Numbered from the stretch's first letter, positions 26,737 to 35,724 are shown. The stretch: DNA of 64,000 bases from Variovorax sp. Sphag1AA (GCF_014192575.1 NZ_JACHYC010000003.1:744001-808000), one strand, 5' to 3'. The notes: generated by a model not told the origin, from the letters alone. Numbers and translations are program-made.

Positions 26737-27742
26737 TGTTGTTGTCCTTGACCACCTTGCCCCAGCGCTGCGACTCGGCGCGCATCCATTCGGCGATCTG
26801 CTGACGCGTCATCGGCGACGGTTCGGAGCCCAGGTCCTGCAGGTGCTTGGCGAACTCGGGCTGCGCCACGATCTTCTGAACGGCTGCCTGCAGCTTGTCG
26901 AGGATGGCTGGCGGCGTGTTGGCGGGCGCGAGCAGCCCCTGCCAGGAGCCGGTGACGAAGTCGGGAATCTGCGATGCGACCGTCGGTACGCCCGGCGTCG
27001 CCGCGAACGGCTTCGCGCTCGTGACCGCGATCGCCTTGACCTTGCCGCTCTGCGCGAGCTGGTTGGTGGCCACCACGCTCGCCATCGCGCTGTCGATCTG
27101 CCCGCCCGAGAGATCGGCCAGGGCCTGCGAGCCGCCCTTGTACCCGATGACGTTGAACTCGAAGCCGCGGTTCTGCGCGAGCAGGATGCCCGCGAGCTGG
27201 CTGATGGAAGCCAGCGGCGTGCCGAAGCTGACCGGCTTGCCGCTCTTCTTGGCATATGCGGCGAGTTCATCGATATTCTTCACCGGCAGGTCCTTGCGGA
27301 CCACAAGCAGGTGCGGCGAATACGCCGGGATCGCGATGGGCGCGAGGTCCTTCTCTGGGTTGTAGGTGAGCTGCGCCACAACGCTCGGGCCGATGGTCAG
27401 CACGCTCATGTCGAGCAGCAGCAGCGTGTAGCCGTCCGGCGCGGACTTGGCGACGTATGCCGCACCGATATGACCGTTGCCGCCGGCCTTGTTGTCCACG
27501 ATGACCGTCTGCTTGAAGGTGTCGCCCAGCTCCTTGGCGAGCAGGCGGCCAAGCACGTCGGATGTACCTCCAGGCGGGTTGGGAACAATGATGCGGATCA
27601 TCTTGCTGGGATAGTTCGCCGCCGCGTCCGTTGCATGAACCGGCAGCGTCGCACCGGCCAGCATCGCCGCGGCAGCGATGCCGAGCAGCGCGCGCCGCGC
27701 CATGGCGGGGACGAATGGGATGGTGGAAGTCTCGGCTTGCAT
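26723..27742 (-). CDS. Bug family tripartite tricarboxylate transporter substrate-binding protein
   Basis: A 339-residue periplasmic binding protein with a signal peptide (A-R-R-A-L-L-G-I-A-A-A-A-M-L, cleavage near V-H-A). Signature blocks are Y-P-S-K-M-I-R-I-I-V-P, P-G-G-T-S-D, V-D-N-K-A-G-G-N-G, and D-G-Y-T-L-L. GGAG lies in front of the ATG. It is the last gene of an operon with an enolase-superfamily dehydratase and a 2-hydroxyacid dehydrogenase, so the ligand is likely a sugar acid or hydroxy acid. No membrane partner TctA or TctB is near. Confidence 0.92.
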   Translation of the reverse strand: MQAETSTIPFVPAMARRALLGIAAAAMLAGATLPVHATDAAANYPSKMIRIIVPNPPGGTSDVLGRLLAKELGDTFKQTVIVDNKAGGNGHIGAAYVAKSAPDGYTLLLLDMSVLTIGPSVVAQLTYNPEKDLAPIAIPAYSPHLLVVRKDLPVKNIDELAAYAKKSGKPVSFGTPLASISQLAGILLAQNRGFEFNVIGYKGGSQALADLSGGQIDSAMASVVATNQLAQSGKVKAIAVTSAKPFAATPGVPTVASQIPDFVTGSWQGLLAPANTPPAILDKLQAAVQKIVAQPEFAKHLQDLGSEPSPMTRQQIAEWMRAESQRWGKVVKDNNIKAE

Positions 27743-27793
27743 CGATATCTCCGTGATGTGTGGACGCGAAGGAAGTGGCGAAGTGGCGCGCGA

Positions 27794-28753
27794 TCAGGGC
27801 GCCCGGAAGATGACGTTGAGCAGCGGCTGCCCCTGCTGCAGCCGCACGATGTTGTCCGCCATGAAGCGGTAGCGCCGGTCGAGCAGCGCCGGCGTCATGG
27901 CCGAGATGTGGGGCGTGGCGCGGACGTTGGGCAGTTCGTGCAACGGCCAGCGCGATGGATTCACCGGCGGCTGGCCCTTCTTCGGGTACTGATACCAGAC
28001 GTCGAGCACTGCGCGCCCGAGACGCTTGTCGCGCAGGGCTTCGTACAAGGCCAGCTCGTCGACGACCTCGGCGCGCGCGACATTGACCAGCAGCGCCTCT
28101 GCGGGCAGCAGCGCGAGCTGGCGCGCGCCGATCAGTCCGCGGGTGCTGTCGTCGAGGGGACAGCAGATCACGAGGAACTGCGCGCGAGGGAGCACTTCGT
28201 CGAGCGCCGACACCGCAACGAACTCGTCGGCCAATTCCGCCGAACCGGGCTTGCCGCTGCGCGTCACCGCGATCACATGCATGCCAAGGGCCCGTGCGCG
28301 GCGCGCGATCTCCTGCCCGATGTGACCGAACCCCACGATGGCAAGCGTCTTTCCGTGCGCCTCGTCATGCTGCGGCCGGTTCGCATAGACCTTCGCCCAC
28401 GCATCCGCGTCCAGGCGCGCGGGGACCTGCCAGAGCTGCAGGCTGTGCTCCAGGATCGCGTGAAGCGTGAACTCCGCAATCGGCACTTCGTGGCCATGCA
28501 CGTTGCAGACCGTGGTGCCCGAAGGCAGCGACTGGCAGGCGATCTGTTCCGACCCGGCGCCGGGCACGTGGACCAATCGGCAGCGCAGGCGGGGCGCTTC
28601 GTCCGCGTTGATGCTGTTGCTGATGACGACGTCCGACTGGATCGCGCCGGCTTCCGGAAGGGCCTGGAGCGCTTCGACCTCATGGTCAGGCCCGAGGAGT
28701 TTGCGCAGACGCGGCGCGTTGGGCGCATGGAGCCCGACGATCTGGATGTGCAT
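27794..28753 (-). CDS. D-isomer-specific 2-hydroxyacid dehydrogenase
   Basis: A 319-residue NAD(P)-dependent dehydrogenase. The Rossmann motif is G-F-G-H-I-G-Q-E-I-A; catalytic Arg is in N-V-A-R-A-E-V-V-D and the catalytic His in A-T-P-H-I-S-A-M-T. It reduces 2-oxo acids to D-2-hydroxy acids or the reverse. The ATG is two bases after the stop of the enolase-superfamily gene, so the two are one transcript. Long upstream extension of the frame is rejected because it would overlap that gene out of frame. Confidence 0.9.
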   Translation of the reverse strand: MHIQIVGLHAPNAPRLRKLLGPDHEVEALQALPEAGAIQSDVVISNSINADEAPRLRCRLVHVPGAGSEQIACQSLPSGTTVCNVHGHEVPIAEFTLHAILEHSLQLWQVPARLDADAWAKVYANRPQHDEAHGKTLAIVGFGHIGQEIARRARALGMHVIAVTRSGKPGSAELADEFVAVSALDEVLPRAQFLVICCPLDDSTRGLIGARQLALLPAEALLVNVARAEVVDELALYEALRDKRLGRAVLDVWYQYPKKGQPPVNPSRWPLHELPNVRATPHISAMTPALLDRRYRFMADNIVRLQQGQPLLNVIFRAP

Positions 28754-28755
28754 GG

Positions 28756-29952
28756 CTAGCGGCTTTCGCGAACGATGAGGCCGGGCTGCTGCTTGAAGCT
28801 GTCCTTCAGGCGCGTGCCCAGCCCCGCGGCCACGGTGGGCTGCGCCATGCCTTCGCGGATCACCGGCAGGTCCGTGACGATGTCGCGGTACCAGGTTGCC
28901 AGCGTGGCGCGCACCACCTCCTGGTAGATCGCCGTCGGCGCGTGCAGCGCCATCTGCAAGCCCGCCATCAGCGTGACCGGGCCGGTGCAATCGTGCGGTG
29001 CCAACGGTCGGTTGTAGGCCTGCGCCAGCGCGGCGATCTTGCGCCCTTCGCTGAAGCCGCCGCACCACGCGAGGTCCAGCATCACCACGTCGAGCGCATC
29101 GTTGGCGAGCAGGTCGCGGAAGGGACGCAGGCCACCCAGCGTCTCGCTGCCGCACACCGGCACGCGCGTGCGGCGCCGCAGGTCGGCGAGCGCGACGTGG
29201 TCGTCCATCTTGCACAGCGGATCTTCGACCCAGAAGACGTTGTAGTCCTCCAGCGCCTGGCAGATGCGCAAGGCCGAGTGGCCGCCGAAGAGGCTGTGCA
29301 GCTCGCACATCACCTCGATGCGATTGCCGACTGCCTCGCGGATCTTGCGAAATGGCTCGAGGCCCTTCTCGAGATCGGGCAGGCTGATGAGATGGCCACC
29401 GCTCTTGGGCGCGTAGATGTCGAAAGGCCAGATCTTCATGGCCTTGTAGCCCTCGTCAAGCAGGCTGCGCGCGAGTTCGCCCGCGTCGTGCATGAAGGCG
29501 ACCTGATCGTCGTAGGGACCTTGCGGCTTGTCCTCGTTGCCGATGTCGCGACGCTTGCCCGTGCTGTTGTAGGCGTAGCCCGCGCAGGTGTTGTAGACCG
29601 GCACGCTCTCGCGCGCCGCACCACCCAGCGCCTCGTGGATCGGCACGCCCTGCCGCTGGCCTGCGAGGTCCCACAAGGCGATGTCGACCGCGCTGGCCGA
29701 ACGCACTTCGACCCCAGAGCCGTTGTAGCCCACATAGGGCGTGAGCAGGTGGCGCGAGATGCCCTCGATGTGCCGTGCATCGCGCCCCAACAGCCAGGGC
29801 GCGAGTTCATCGTGGAGGCAGGTCTCTACCGACACCGCGCCGCGGAAGGTCTCGCCGAGGCCGACGAGGCCATCGCTCGTTTCGAGTTCAAGCCAGATCA
29901 GGCTGGGCCGGTCCGGCAGCCGGTAGGTTCGGAGGCAGCGGATGATTGACAT
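28756..29952 (-). CDS. Enolase-superfamily enzyme (mandelate racemase/muconate lactonizing family)
   Basis: A 398-residue barrel enzyme that removes a proton next to a carboxylate. The Mg ligands are in M-C-E-L-H-S, W-V-E-D-P and G-S-E-T-L-G-G; a conserved His is in A-P-H-D-C-T-G. The A-M-K-I-W-P motif supplies the base. Sugar-acid dehydratases have this pattern, but the exact substrate is open. It is first in an operon with the 2-hydroxyacid dehydrogenase and a Bug protein, and divergent from a GntR regulator that probably controls it. The ribosome site is weak. Confidence 0.88.
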   Translation of the reverse strand: MSIIRCLRTYRLPDRPSLIWLELETSDGLVGLGETFRGAVSVETCLHDELAPWLLGRDARHIEGISRHLLTPYVGYNGSGVEVRSASAVDIALWDLAGQRQGVPIHEALGGAARESVPVYNTCAGYAYNSTGKRRDIGNEDKPQGPYDDQVAFMHDAGELARSLLDEGYKAMKIWPFDIYAPKSGGHLISLPDLEKGLEPFRKIREAVGNRIEVMCELHSLFGGHSALRICQALEDYNVFWVEDPLCKMDDHVALADLRRRTRVPVCGSETLGGLRPFRDLLANDALDVVMLDLAWCGGFSEGRKIAALAQAYNRPLAPHDCTGPVTLMAGLQMALHAPTAIYQEVVRATLATWYRDIVTDLPVIREGMAQPTVAAGLGTRLKDSFKQQPGLIVRESR

Positions 29953-29953
29953 G

Positions 29954-30059
29954 ATTTACAGCTTTTTATATCTTTGAGGGGAATTTCTTGGTCGCTCTGA
30001 CCTTGCGAGAATTGTGTTCCTCTCTGAATCCATAAACGTCTCACGATTTCCCTGTAAAT
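29954..30059. promoter_or_regulatory. Divergent promoter with paired ATTTACAG / CTGTAAAT sites
   Basis: ATTTACAG (29954-29961) near the enolase-superfamily start and its exact inverted copy CTGTAAAT (30052-30059) ten bases before the GntR start. The arms lie 90 bases apart, one at each end of the intergenic region. This fits a GntR dimer pair acting across both promoters. The link to GntR is inferred from position. Confidence 0.45.
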
Positions 30060-30068
30060 AGCTGTCAC

Positions 30069-30806
30069 ATGAAAACAAGCGTTTCAGGCGCCACCGCCCC
30101 AACCCCTCAAGCGCCCAAGGCGGACCGCCTGCTCGGCGACAAGGTCTACGAAGACTTGCTGCAGTTGCTGGGCACGCCGGGCTTCGAGCCGCGTGCACGC
30201 CTGCCCGGCGAGACCGCCCTGTCGCAGCGTCTCGGCGTGTCGCGTCCGGTGCTGCGCCAGGCGCTTGCGCGCTTGCGCGAAGAGGGCCGCATCTACGTGC
30301 GCAAAGGCTCGGGCAACTTCGTCACCGATGCCCTGCCGCAGGCCAAGCCCATCTCGCTGAGCACGCTGAAGAACATCGCGGACATCCGCGCCTTCCTGGA
30401 ATTCCGCTGCTTCATGGAAGGCGAAGCCGCGGCCCGCGCAGCACTCATGCGCACCGCCGACGAGATGCACCACATCCGCCGTTGCCGCGAGCGCTTCGAT
30501 CAGGCGCTGGCGGTTGGCAGCGATGCCGTCGAGGAAGACGTTGCCTTTCACGACGCAGTGGCCCAGGCGTGCGGCAATCGCTTCTTCAGCATGACGATGA
30601 CGGCGCTGGCACCGCAGACGCGTTTCAGCATCGGCCTGTCACGCAGCCTCGCCGGACGCCCGCAGGGCGAGCGCCGGGCGGGTGTGTGCCTGGAACATGC
30701 GGCCGTGGAGCACGCGATCGAGCGCAAGGATGCTGACGGCGCACGGCGAGCCATGGAAGCGCACCTGCGCGGAGGAATCGCGCGGTTGTTCGGCCAGGAG
30801 ACGTGA
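30069..30806 (+). CDS. GntR family regulator, FadR subgroup
   Basis: A 245-residue regulator. The winged helix-turn-helix (L-P-G-E-T-A-L-S-Q-R-L-G-V-S-R-P-V-L-R-Q-A then V-R-K-G-S-G-N-F-V) is at residues 20-85; an FCD-type effector domain follows with possible metal ligands (E-D-V-A-F-H, E-H-A-A-V). It is divergent from the enolase-superfamily/dehydrogenase/Bug operon. Such regulators usually bind the sugar acid or hydroxy acid degraded by their operon and release DNA on binding. Confidence 0.9.
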   Translation: MKTSVSGATAPTPQAPKADRLLGDKVYEDLLQLLGTPGFEPRARLPGETALSQRLGVSRPVLRQALARLREEGRIYVRKGSGNFVTDALPQAKPISLSTLKNIADIRAFLEFRCFMEGEAAARAALMRTADEMHHIRRCRERFDQALAVGSDAVEEDVAFHDAVAQACGNRFFSMTMTALAPQTRFSIGLSRSLAGRPQGERRAGVCLEHAAVEHAIERKDADGARRAMEAHLRGGIARLFGQET

Positions 30807-30813
30807 GTCCGCT

Positions 30814-31847
30814 TTAACCCGCGCGCCCGAACCACACGAACGACAGCACACCCGCCGCAATCGCGAACACCGCCGAGATCAGTGTGACCACGCCGGACAT
30901 TTCCGTCTCTCGCGTCAGCACCTGCACGCGCGAGCCGAGGTTCTGGTAGACGCTGCGCAGCGTCTCCGCGGTGCCTGCGTGGTGATATTCGCCGGCGGTC
31001 ATGCGCGCCACTTCGCGCAGCGTGGGCTCGTCGAGTTGCATGTAGATCGCCAGGCCATCGGGCGTGGGGACGTCGCCGTCGACCGTGCCCAGACCGATCA
31101 CGTAGATGCGCACGCCGCGATCGGCGGCCATCTTCGCGGCTTCCAGCGTGTCGACGCCGGTGGTGCGGCGGCCGTCGCTCAGGAGGATGATCGCGGCGGA
31201 GTCGTAGGAGCCCGGCGCCACCGGCGTGAAGTCCTTGACCGGTTTCTTCTCCTTCTGGTCGAGGCTGCGTCCGTAGCGTGTGCTGGGGTTGTCGAAGTCG
31301 TCGAGCTGGATGCCCTGGTCCGGGAAGAGCTCCGCAAGGCACAGCACGATCCCGTTCCCGATCGCGGTGCCCATCTGCATCTGGATGCCGTCGATGCTGG
31401 TGATGAGCGCCTCGCGATCGAGCGTCATGCGCTGCGCGACCTGGCCGCTGCCCGCGAAGGTCACGAGGCCCACTTCGATGTTCTTCGGCAGCTCGAGCAG
31501 GAATGATTTCGCGGCCTCTTGCGCCGCCGCGATCCGGGTGGGCTTGACGTCGCTGACACGCATGCTGAGCGATATGTCGATCGCCAGCATCACCGAGGAG
31601 CGCATCCACGGCAGCGGCACGCGAGCCACCGGACGGCCGCCGCAAAGATCAATCCCACGAGTGCCAGAAGAAAGAGCGCCGGCGGCAGATGCCGCCGCCA
31701 TGAGTGCCGCGCCGCGCCGCGCACGAGGCTCAGACTGCTGAAGCGCAGCGCCGCTTTGCTGCGGCGCCGCAGCAACCACACGTAGGCCACCGGCAGCAGC
31801 GGAAGCAGCATCAGCAACCAGAAGACGTCAGGCCAGAGGAAGAACAT
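30814..31847 (-). pseudogene. batA-type VWA membrane protein, frameshifted and isolated
   Basis: An aerotolerance-type protein with transmembrane ends and a VWA domain. The start at 31847 codes for F-L-W-P-D-V-F-W-L-L-M-L-L-P then a basic tract L-R-R-R-S-K-A-A, the usual N-terminus of BatA. After L-I-F-A-A-A the frame is lost, and R-P-V-A-R-V-P-L-P-W continues in another frame, followed by the VWA metal site D-I-S-L-S-M-R. The total length is one base short of a multiple of three, so one base is missing near 31631-31642. No moxR, DUF58 or batB gene adjoins it, which is unusual. Function is probably lost unless this is a sequencing error. Confidence 0.8.
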
Positions 31848-31984
31848 CGGCGTCGTCGTGCGGTTTCGCCAGTGCCGCGGACGACAACGAAGGTGTCGAC
31901 CCTGCTCGGCAATGTCGCGATATCGTGCCCTTGAAGCCCGCGATTCGCAACCGCAAGACGAGGGGCGAATCCACAATCCGCAAG

Positions 31985-32022
31985 ACGCCGGGAAGCCTTG
32001 CCGCTCCCCGGCGTTTTTCTTT
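31985..32022 (+). terminator. Rho-independent terminator with no plus-strand gene before it
   Basis: ACGCCGGGA (31985-31993), 11-base loop, TCCCCGGCGT (32005-32014) with one bulged C, then a T-rich run to 32022. The orientation fits transcription on the plus strand, yet no plus-strand gene precedes it here. It may be left over from a lost gene or be an attenuator for the next gene. Confidence 0.6.
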
Positions 32023-32076
32023 GGCCCCGCCGGGCCCGGTGCTACGCTCCGGCCCACACGGGCACAGGAGACAAAG

Positions 32077-32307
32077 ATGACGGCCAGCTACGTGGAAATA
32101 CAAGGCGCCCAGGCAGACATCGATCTCTGGGACGGGCTGATCAAGGACCACAACGCGCTCATCGGCGCCATGCTGCAGCGGATGTCGCAGGTGGCAAGTC
32201 CGGAGGCTGAATGGTTCGACGAACGGATCACCGAAGCCGAAAGCATCGAGAACCGCCTCGTCGTCGGACTCGACCGGGCACAACGCCGCTTGCGAGGACT
32301 GATCTAG
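32077..32307 (+). CDS. Hypothetical protein, 76 aa
   Basis: A small acidic, mainly helical protein (Y-V-E-I-Q-G-A-Q-A-D-I-D-L-W-D, then E-S-I-E-N-R-L-V-V-G-L-D-R-A-Q-R-R). No membrane segment, signal or metal site. AGGAG seven bases before the ATG supports the start; the frame is open further upstream but without a better start. It lies between the batA remnant and the IS3 remnant, alone. I do not recognise the family. Confidence 0.6.
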   Translation: MTASYVEIQGAQADIDLWDGLIKDHNALIGAMLQRMSQVASPEAEWFDERITEAESIENRLVVGLDRAQRRLRGLI

Positions 32308-32426
32308 GCTCCCAGCCTCCAGTGCCGGATACCTCGCGTTACCCCAGGTTGCGCGGCCGTTACAGAATCTCCTAGACTGCCGCGCCCGGTCCTCCCGGGT
32401 GACGTCTCCCCCGAATCCGGTCATTT

Positions 32427-32735
32427 CTAAACTGGAGTCGGGCGGCTTCCGGCTTCGTTCTCTGACCTCTTTTTGACGAACTCACTCGGGGTCAGGTGGC
32501 CGAGCGAGCTGTGCGGGCGGTGATGGTTGTAGTCATGTTGCCAAGCCTTCAACTTCTCCCGCGCATCCTGCATCGGCCGGTCGGCCGCGCAGCAGGCTGA
32601 TTCGCTTGCGGCGTTTGACCTTCATGCGAAGCTGCAATCCCTCCAGCCGGTACAGGCGATAGACCCGCTTCTTGCCGACCGCCCAGCCTTCGCGCTTGAG
32701 CATCACCAGCACGCGCAGATAGCCGAACCGATGTG
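32427..32735 (-). mobile_element. IS3-family transposase remnant with the catalytic core deleted
   Basis: Read on the minus strand, two blocks of an IS3-type orfB protein remain. The first reads F-G-Y-L-R-V-L-V-M-L-K-R-E-G-W, then K-R-V-Y-R-L-Y-R (helix-turn-helix part). The second reads R-E-K-L-K-A-W-Q-H-D-Y-N-H-H-R-P-H-S-S-L-G-H, then T-P-S-E-F-V-K (C-terminal part), ending at TAG 32427-32429. The DDE core between them is missing and the two blocks are in different frames. No inverted repeats were found. It lies right behind the bicupin gene. Confidence 0.8.
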
Positions 32736-32745
32736 TGCAGGCGCT

Positions 32746-33885
32746 TCATGCCCCGAGCCTTTCCTCGGCGTCGAAAGTCATGCGGATGTCCGCGTACTTG
32801 CCGATGATTTCCTCGCCGAATCGCACCTTGAACTCCTCGCCGATGCTGCGCGAGAAGGAGACCGTGTCCTGCATGCGGTCCGGCCCCTGGATGATGACGA
32901 GCAGCCGCGCCGGTTTGCCGCTGGTGTTCCTGAAGGTGCGCATCACCTTGTTCGGCACCGCGAACAGATCGTTCGGGCGCGCAGGCACCGTGCTTTCGTT
33001 GTCAAACCCGGTGCAGATATCGAAGCTGCCGTCGAGCACATAGAAGGATTCCTGCGTGTCCGAATGCGCATGCGGCGGTGGGCCGTCATCGCCAGCGGAG
33101 CATTCGGCGATCGAGATGTACAGCCCCTGGTTGCCATGCATCGGCGCAGTGCGCGAGCGGCCGATATGGCCTTCAGGGACGATCAGCGGAAAGACCGAGC
33201 CGGCCGAAAGGCGCATCGTGGCTTCGGGCGGGAGCCCGCCAGTGCGGTTCAGATCCTTCTTGTACGGCACGAGCGTCGCGAAGCGCGTGGTGCGGCCAGC
33301 GAGAACGGCGGGGTCGATGGCATCGCCCTTGTCTTCGTCGAAACGCACGCCGAGCGCAGTGCGGGCCTCATCGGTGATGCCGGGAGCGGCCGATACATCG
33401 AACACCGCGTCGTAGCTGCCGTCAGGTGCAACGCTCAGCACCGCGACAAGGCGCGCGGGCGAGCCGCCACCGTTGCGGATCTCATGGCGCACGCCTGCCG
33501 GCAAGGAGACCATGTCCCACAAGCCGAGCGCGATCGAGTCCGCGAGTTCCGGGCCAAACGCGACGTCGACACTGCCCGCCACGCATACGAGGTTTTCGAT
33601 CGCATCGGGGTTGCGCCACGGCTGCGATCGGGCGCCGGCGACCAACTCGATCGCGCCGGTGCAAGCAGTCGGTGGGCAGGCCAGCGCCGCGTTCGAGAAG
33701 CGCCCCTCGCAAGCAGCCGCAGACATCATCGGCGTCAGCGGGCCGCCCCAGAGTTGGGTGGCCTCGGCAGCGAACCGCGCAGCCGGTGCGGACTGATTCC
33801 CGCGATAGCCGGGAAATGCTGCGAACTGCCGGCTCATCTGATCGGCGCTGAGTGCGCCCGGGCGGGCAGCGAGGGATGTATTCAT
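32746..33885 (-). CDS. Bicupin protein (gentisate-dioxygenase-like fold)
   Basis: A 379-residue protein of two cupin barrels. The C-terminal barrel has a metal-binding pattern P-P-P-H-A-H-S-D-T-Q-E-S-F; the N-terminal barrel lacks clear His ligands. The tail (R-F-G-E-E-I-I-G, then M-T-F-D-A-E-E-R) is shared with the other cupins of the window. It is a close paralogue of the protein at 53143-54291. AGGAG precedes the ATG. It is divergent from a LysR gene, with a shared operator motif between. Ring-cleaving dioxygenase or a related isomerase/hydrolase role is possible; activity is not proven. Confidence 0.8.
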   Translation of the reverse strand: MNTSLAARPGALSADQMSRQFAAFPGYRGNQSAPAARFAAEATQLWGGPLTPMMSAAACEGRFSNAALACPPTACTGAIELVAGARSQPWRNPDAIENLVCVAGSVDVAFGPELADSIALGLWDMVSLPAGVRHEIRNGGGSPARLVAVLSVAPDGSYDAVFDVSAAPGITDEARTALGVRFDEDKGDAIDPAVLAGRTTRFATLVPYKKDLNRTGGLPPEATMRLSAGSVFPLIVPEGHIGRSRTAPMHGNQGLYISIAECSAGDDGPPPHAHSDTQESFYVLDGSFDICTGFDNESTVPARPNDLFAVPNKVMRTFRNTSGKPARLLVIIQGPDRMQDTVSFSRSIGEEFKVRFGEEIIGKYADIRMTFDAEERLGA

Positions 33886-33949
33886 CAACGGTCTCCTGTG
33901 GAAGTGCCTCGATTGGACCGGCCATGCCCCCCCTCCGCCATGGCTGCCG

Positions 33950-33967
33950 TTCAATGCGCCATTCACC
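33950..33967. promoter_or_regulatory. LysR-type site A between bicupin and LysR genes
   Basis: The site reads TTCAATGCGCCATTCACC. Closely related sequences lie at 37371-37390 and 52992-53009, each in the divergent promoter of a cupin gene. On the minus strand the three share a core like T-G-A-y-G-G-C-G-C-A-T. The symmetry fits the T-N11-A pattern of LysR operators. Binding by the adjacent LysR protein is inferred. Confidence 0.5.
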
Positions 33968-34029
33968 GCCGTCAATGCAGGCCGCCTGTACAGTGCAAGA
34001 CGCTGCCACGATCGAAAAAGGAAAGAGAC

Positions 34030-34998
34030 ATGTCCAACGGGAATCGGCAGGAGACGAGTCAGCCTTCGCTGAATCGGCTGACGTTCCAGCATCTTCAATA
34101 CCTCCAGGCACTCGTCGAGGAACGCCACGTCACCCGCGCCGCCGAGCGCATGGGCATCGGCCAGCCTGCGATGTCGACCGCGCTCGCGCGCCTGCGCGAA
34201 GTGTTCAAGGATGTGCTGCTCGTGAAGACGACGACCGGCATGGAACCCACGCCGCGTGCACTGGACCTGATCCGGCGGGTACGCGAGATCACCGACATGC
34301 TCGACGGCCGTGGATTCGAGGCCGCGCATTTCGATCCGGCGACCTCGCAGGCGCGCTGGCGCATCATGGCTTCGGACGGCATCTCGCGCACCCTGCTGCC
34401 CGAGATGATGGCGCTGGTGACTTCCGATGCGCCGCACATGCGCTTCACGGTGCAGCCTGGCGATCCGCGTCGTCTTTCGGAATACCTGCGCGATGGGGAT
34501 TTCGATCTCGCACTCTCCTTTGTGCGCTCCCCGCCTTCCGAGCTTCGGCAGACGGTGCTCTATCCGCAGAAGCTCCTGTGCATCGCGCGGCAGGGGCATC
34601 CCGTGGTCAAGGGCAAGGTGAGCATCGAGGACTTCGCCAGCTCGCAGCATGCGCGCTGGGGCGCACCTCCGGTCGCGCATGCCACCATGGAAGCGATGGT
34701 GGACGAAGCCCTCGAAGCCTTGGGTCATTCGCGACCAGTGACATTGCTCGTGTCCAGCCTCACGCTGCTGCCCGACGTCGTCGCAGGATCAGACCTGCTT
34801 GCGGTAGTGCCCGAGCACATGGCCCGGGCTGCGGCGCGCTCGCTGCCGATCCAGCTGCTGCCGCTGCCCTTCAAGGTGCCGAGCGTGGACGTGAGTATGG
34901 TGTGGCACGAGCGACTACATCACGATCCCGCGCACAAGTGGATGCGCGAATCGTTGCGCGACATCGGCCGCAAGCTCTCGAAGCGGCCGAGCGTCTGA
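34030..34998 (+). CDS. LysR family regulator divergent from bicupin
   Basis: A 322-residue LysR protein. The N-terminal helix-turn-helix (H-V-T-R-A-A-E-R-M-G-I-G-Q-P-A-M-S-T-A-L) is followed by the periplasmic-binding-like effector domain (about residues 100-310). It is similar along its length to the LysR protein at 52008-52961, which also sits divergent from a bicupin gene. GAAAGAG before the ATG is the ribosome site. It probably activates the bicupin gene in response to its substrate. Confidence 0.92.
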   Translation: MSNGNRQETSQPSLNRLTFQHLQYLQALVEERHVTRAAERMGIGQPAMSTALARLREVFKDVLLVKTTTGMEPTPRALDLIRRVREITDMLDGRGFEAAHFDPATSQARWRIMASDGISRTLLPEMMALVTSDAPHMRFTVQPGDPRRLSEYLRDGDFDLALSFVRSPPSELRQTVLYPQKLLCIARQGHPVVKGKVSIEDFASSQHARWGAPPVAHATMEAMVDEALEALGHSRPVTLLVSSLTLLPDVVAGSDLLAVVPEHMARAAARSLPIQLLPLPFKVPSVDVSMVWHERLHHDPAHKWMRESLRDIGRKLSKRPSV

Positions 34999-34999
34999 A

Positions 35000-35719
35000 C
35001 TACTGCCCGAGCAGCCGGCCGGCGACGAACCCGATCGCGTCGGTGAGCCGCTCGCCTTCCAGCTCGCGATGCGGTCCGGGGTAGGCGACAAGGCGCTTGT
35101 CCGGCGAGCCGATGGCATCGAAGAGCGCGAAGGTGCCTTCGCGGTCGAAGAACTCATCGTCCCACTGCTGGGTGAACCACACGTCGCATCGCATCTCTTG
35201 CGCGAATCCGGCCAGGTGCTCGCTCGCGGCGTACGTGGTGCTCCACAGGCCGATGGCGGCGGCGCGCACACGACGCTCGACGGCCAGCATCGGAATGCCG
35301 TAGGCCGTGCCCATCGAAACGCCGACATAGCCCACCGGCAGTTCGCCGAAGCCGGGCACGCGCTGCAACGCATCGAGCGCCGCGCGCATGTCCTCGCCCA
35401 TGCCCGTGCGGCCGACGCCTGCACGCCAGGCCTCGCGAAAACTCTGCCGCGCGGTACCCGGGTCAAGGTCGCCGTCGCTGCGACGATCGCCTTGCACCGG
35501 TCCGTCGATCGCAAGCACCGCGAGGCCGCGCGGCAAGCAGGCCCGCGCAATCATGAGGATCGCATTGGATTTCTTGTGACCGCTGCCGCCGTGGCAGGCC
35601 AGCACCACGCCGCGGCATTCACCCGCAGGCTGCCAGTACACCGTGGGCACTACGGCGCCCGCTCGTTCGACGGCCAGCGCCTTGGGCTGCGGAAGATCGT
35701 TCAGGATTTCTTGTGGCAT
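35000..35719 (-). CDS. Alpha/beta-hydrolase, dienelactone-hydrolase-like
   Basis: A 239-residue hydrolase. A-C-H-G-G-S-G-H-K-K forms the oxyanion side, G-V-S-M-G-T-A-Y is the nucleophile elbow, and a C-terminal His is in Y-P-G-P-H-R-E-L. No signal peptide. It is third in an operon behind a cupin gene and a Bug gene, with 5 bases after the Bug stop. It may open a lactone or cleave a beta-diketone made by the cupin or ThDP enzymes. The 3' end lies one base from the convergent LysR gene. Confidence 0.82.
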   Translation of the reverse strand: MPQEILNDLPQPKALAVERAGAVVPTVYWQPAGECRGVVLACHGGSGHKKSNAILMIARACLPRGLAVLAIDGPVQGDRRSDGDLDPGTARQSFREAWRAGVGRTGMGEDMRAALDALQRVPGFGELPVGYVGVSMGTAYGIPMLAVERRVRAAAIGLWSTTYAASEHLAGFAQEMRCDVWFTQQWDDEFFDREGTFALFDAIGSPDKRLVAYPGPHRELEGERLTDAIGFVAGRLLGQ

Positions 35720-35724
35720 GGATC

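Noticed and set aside
30069..30806. Antisense open frames over the GntR gene
   Set aside because: They have no start signal and no motif; the GntR protein is complete on the plus strand.
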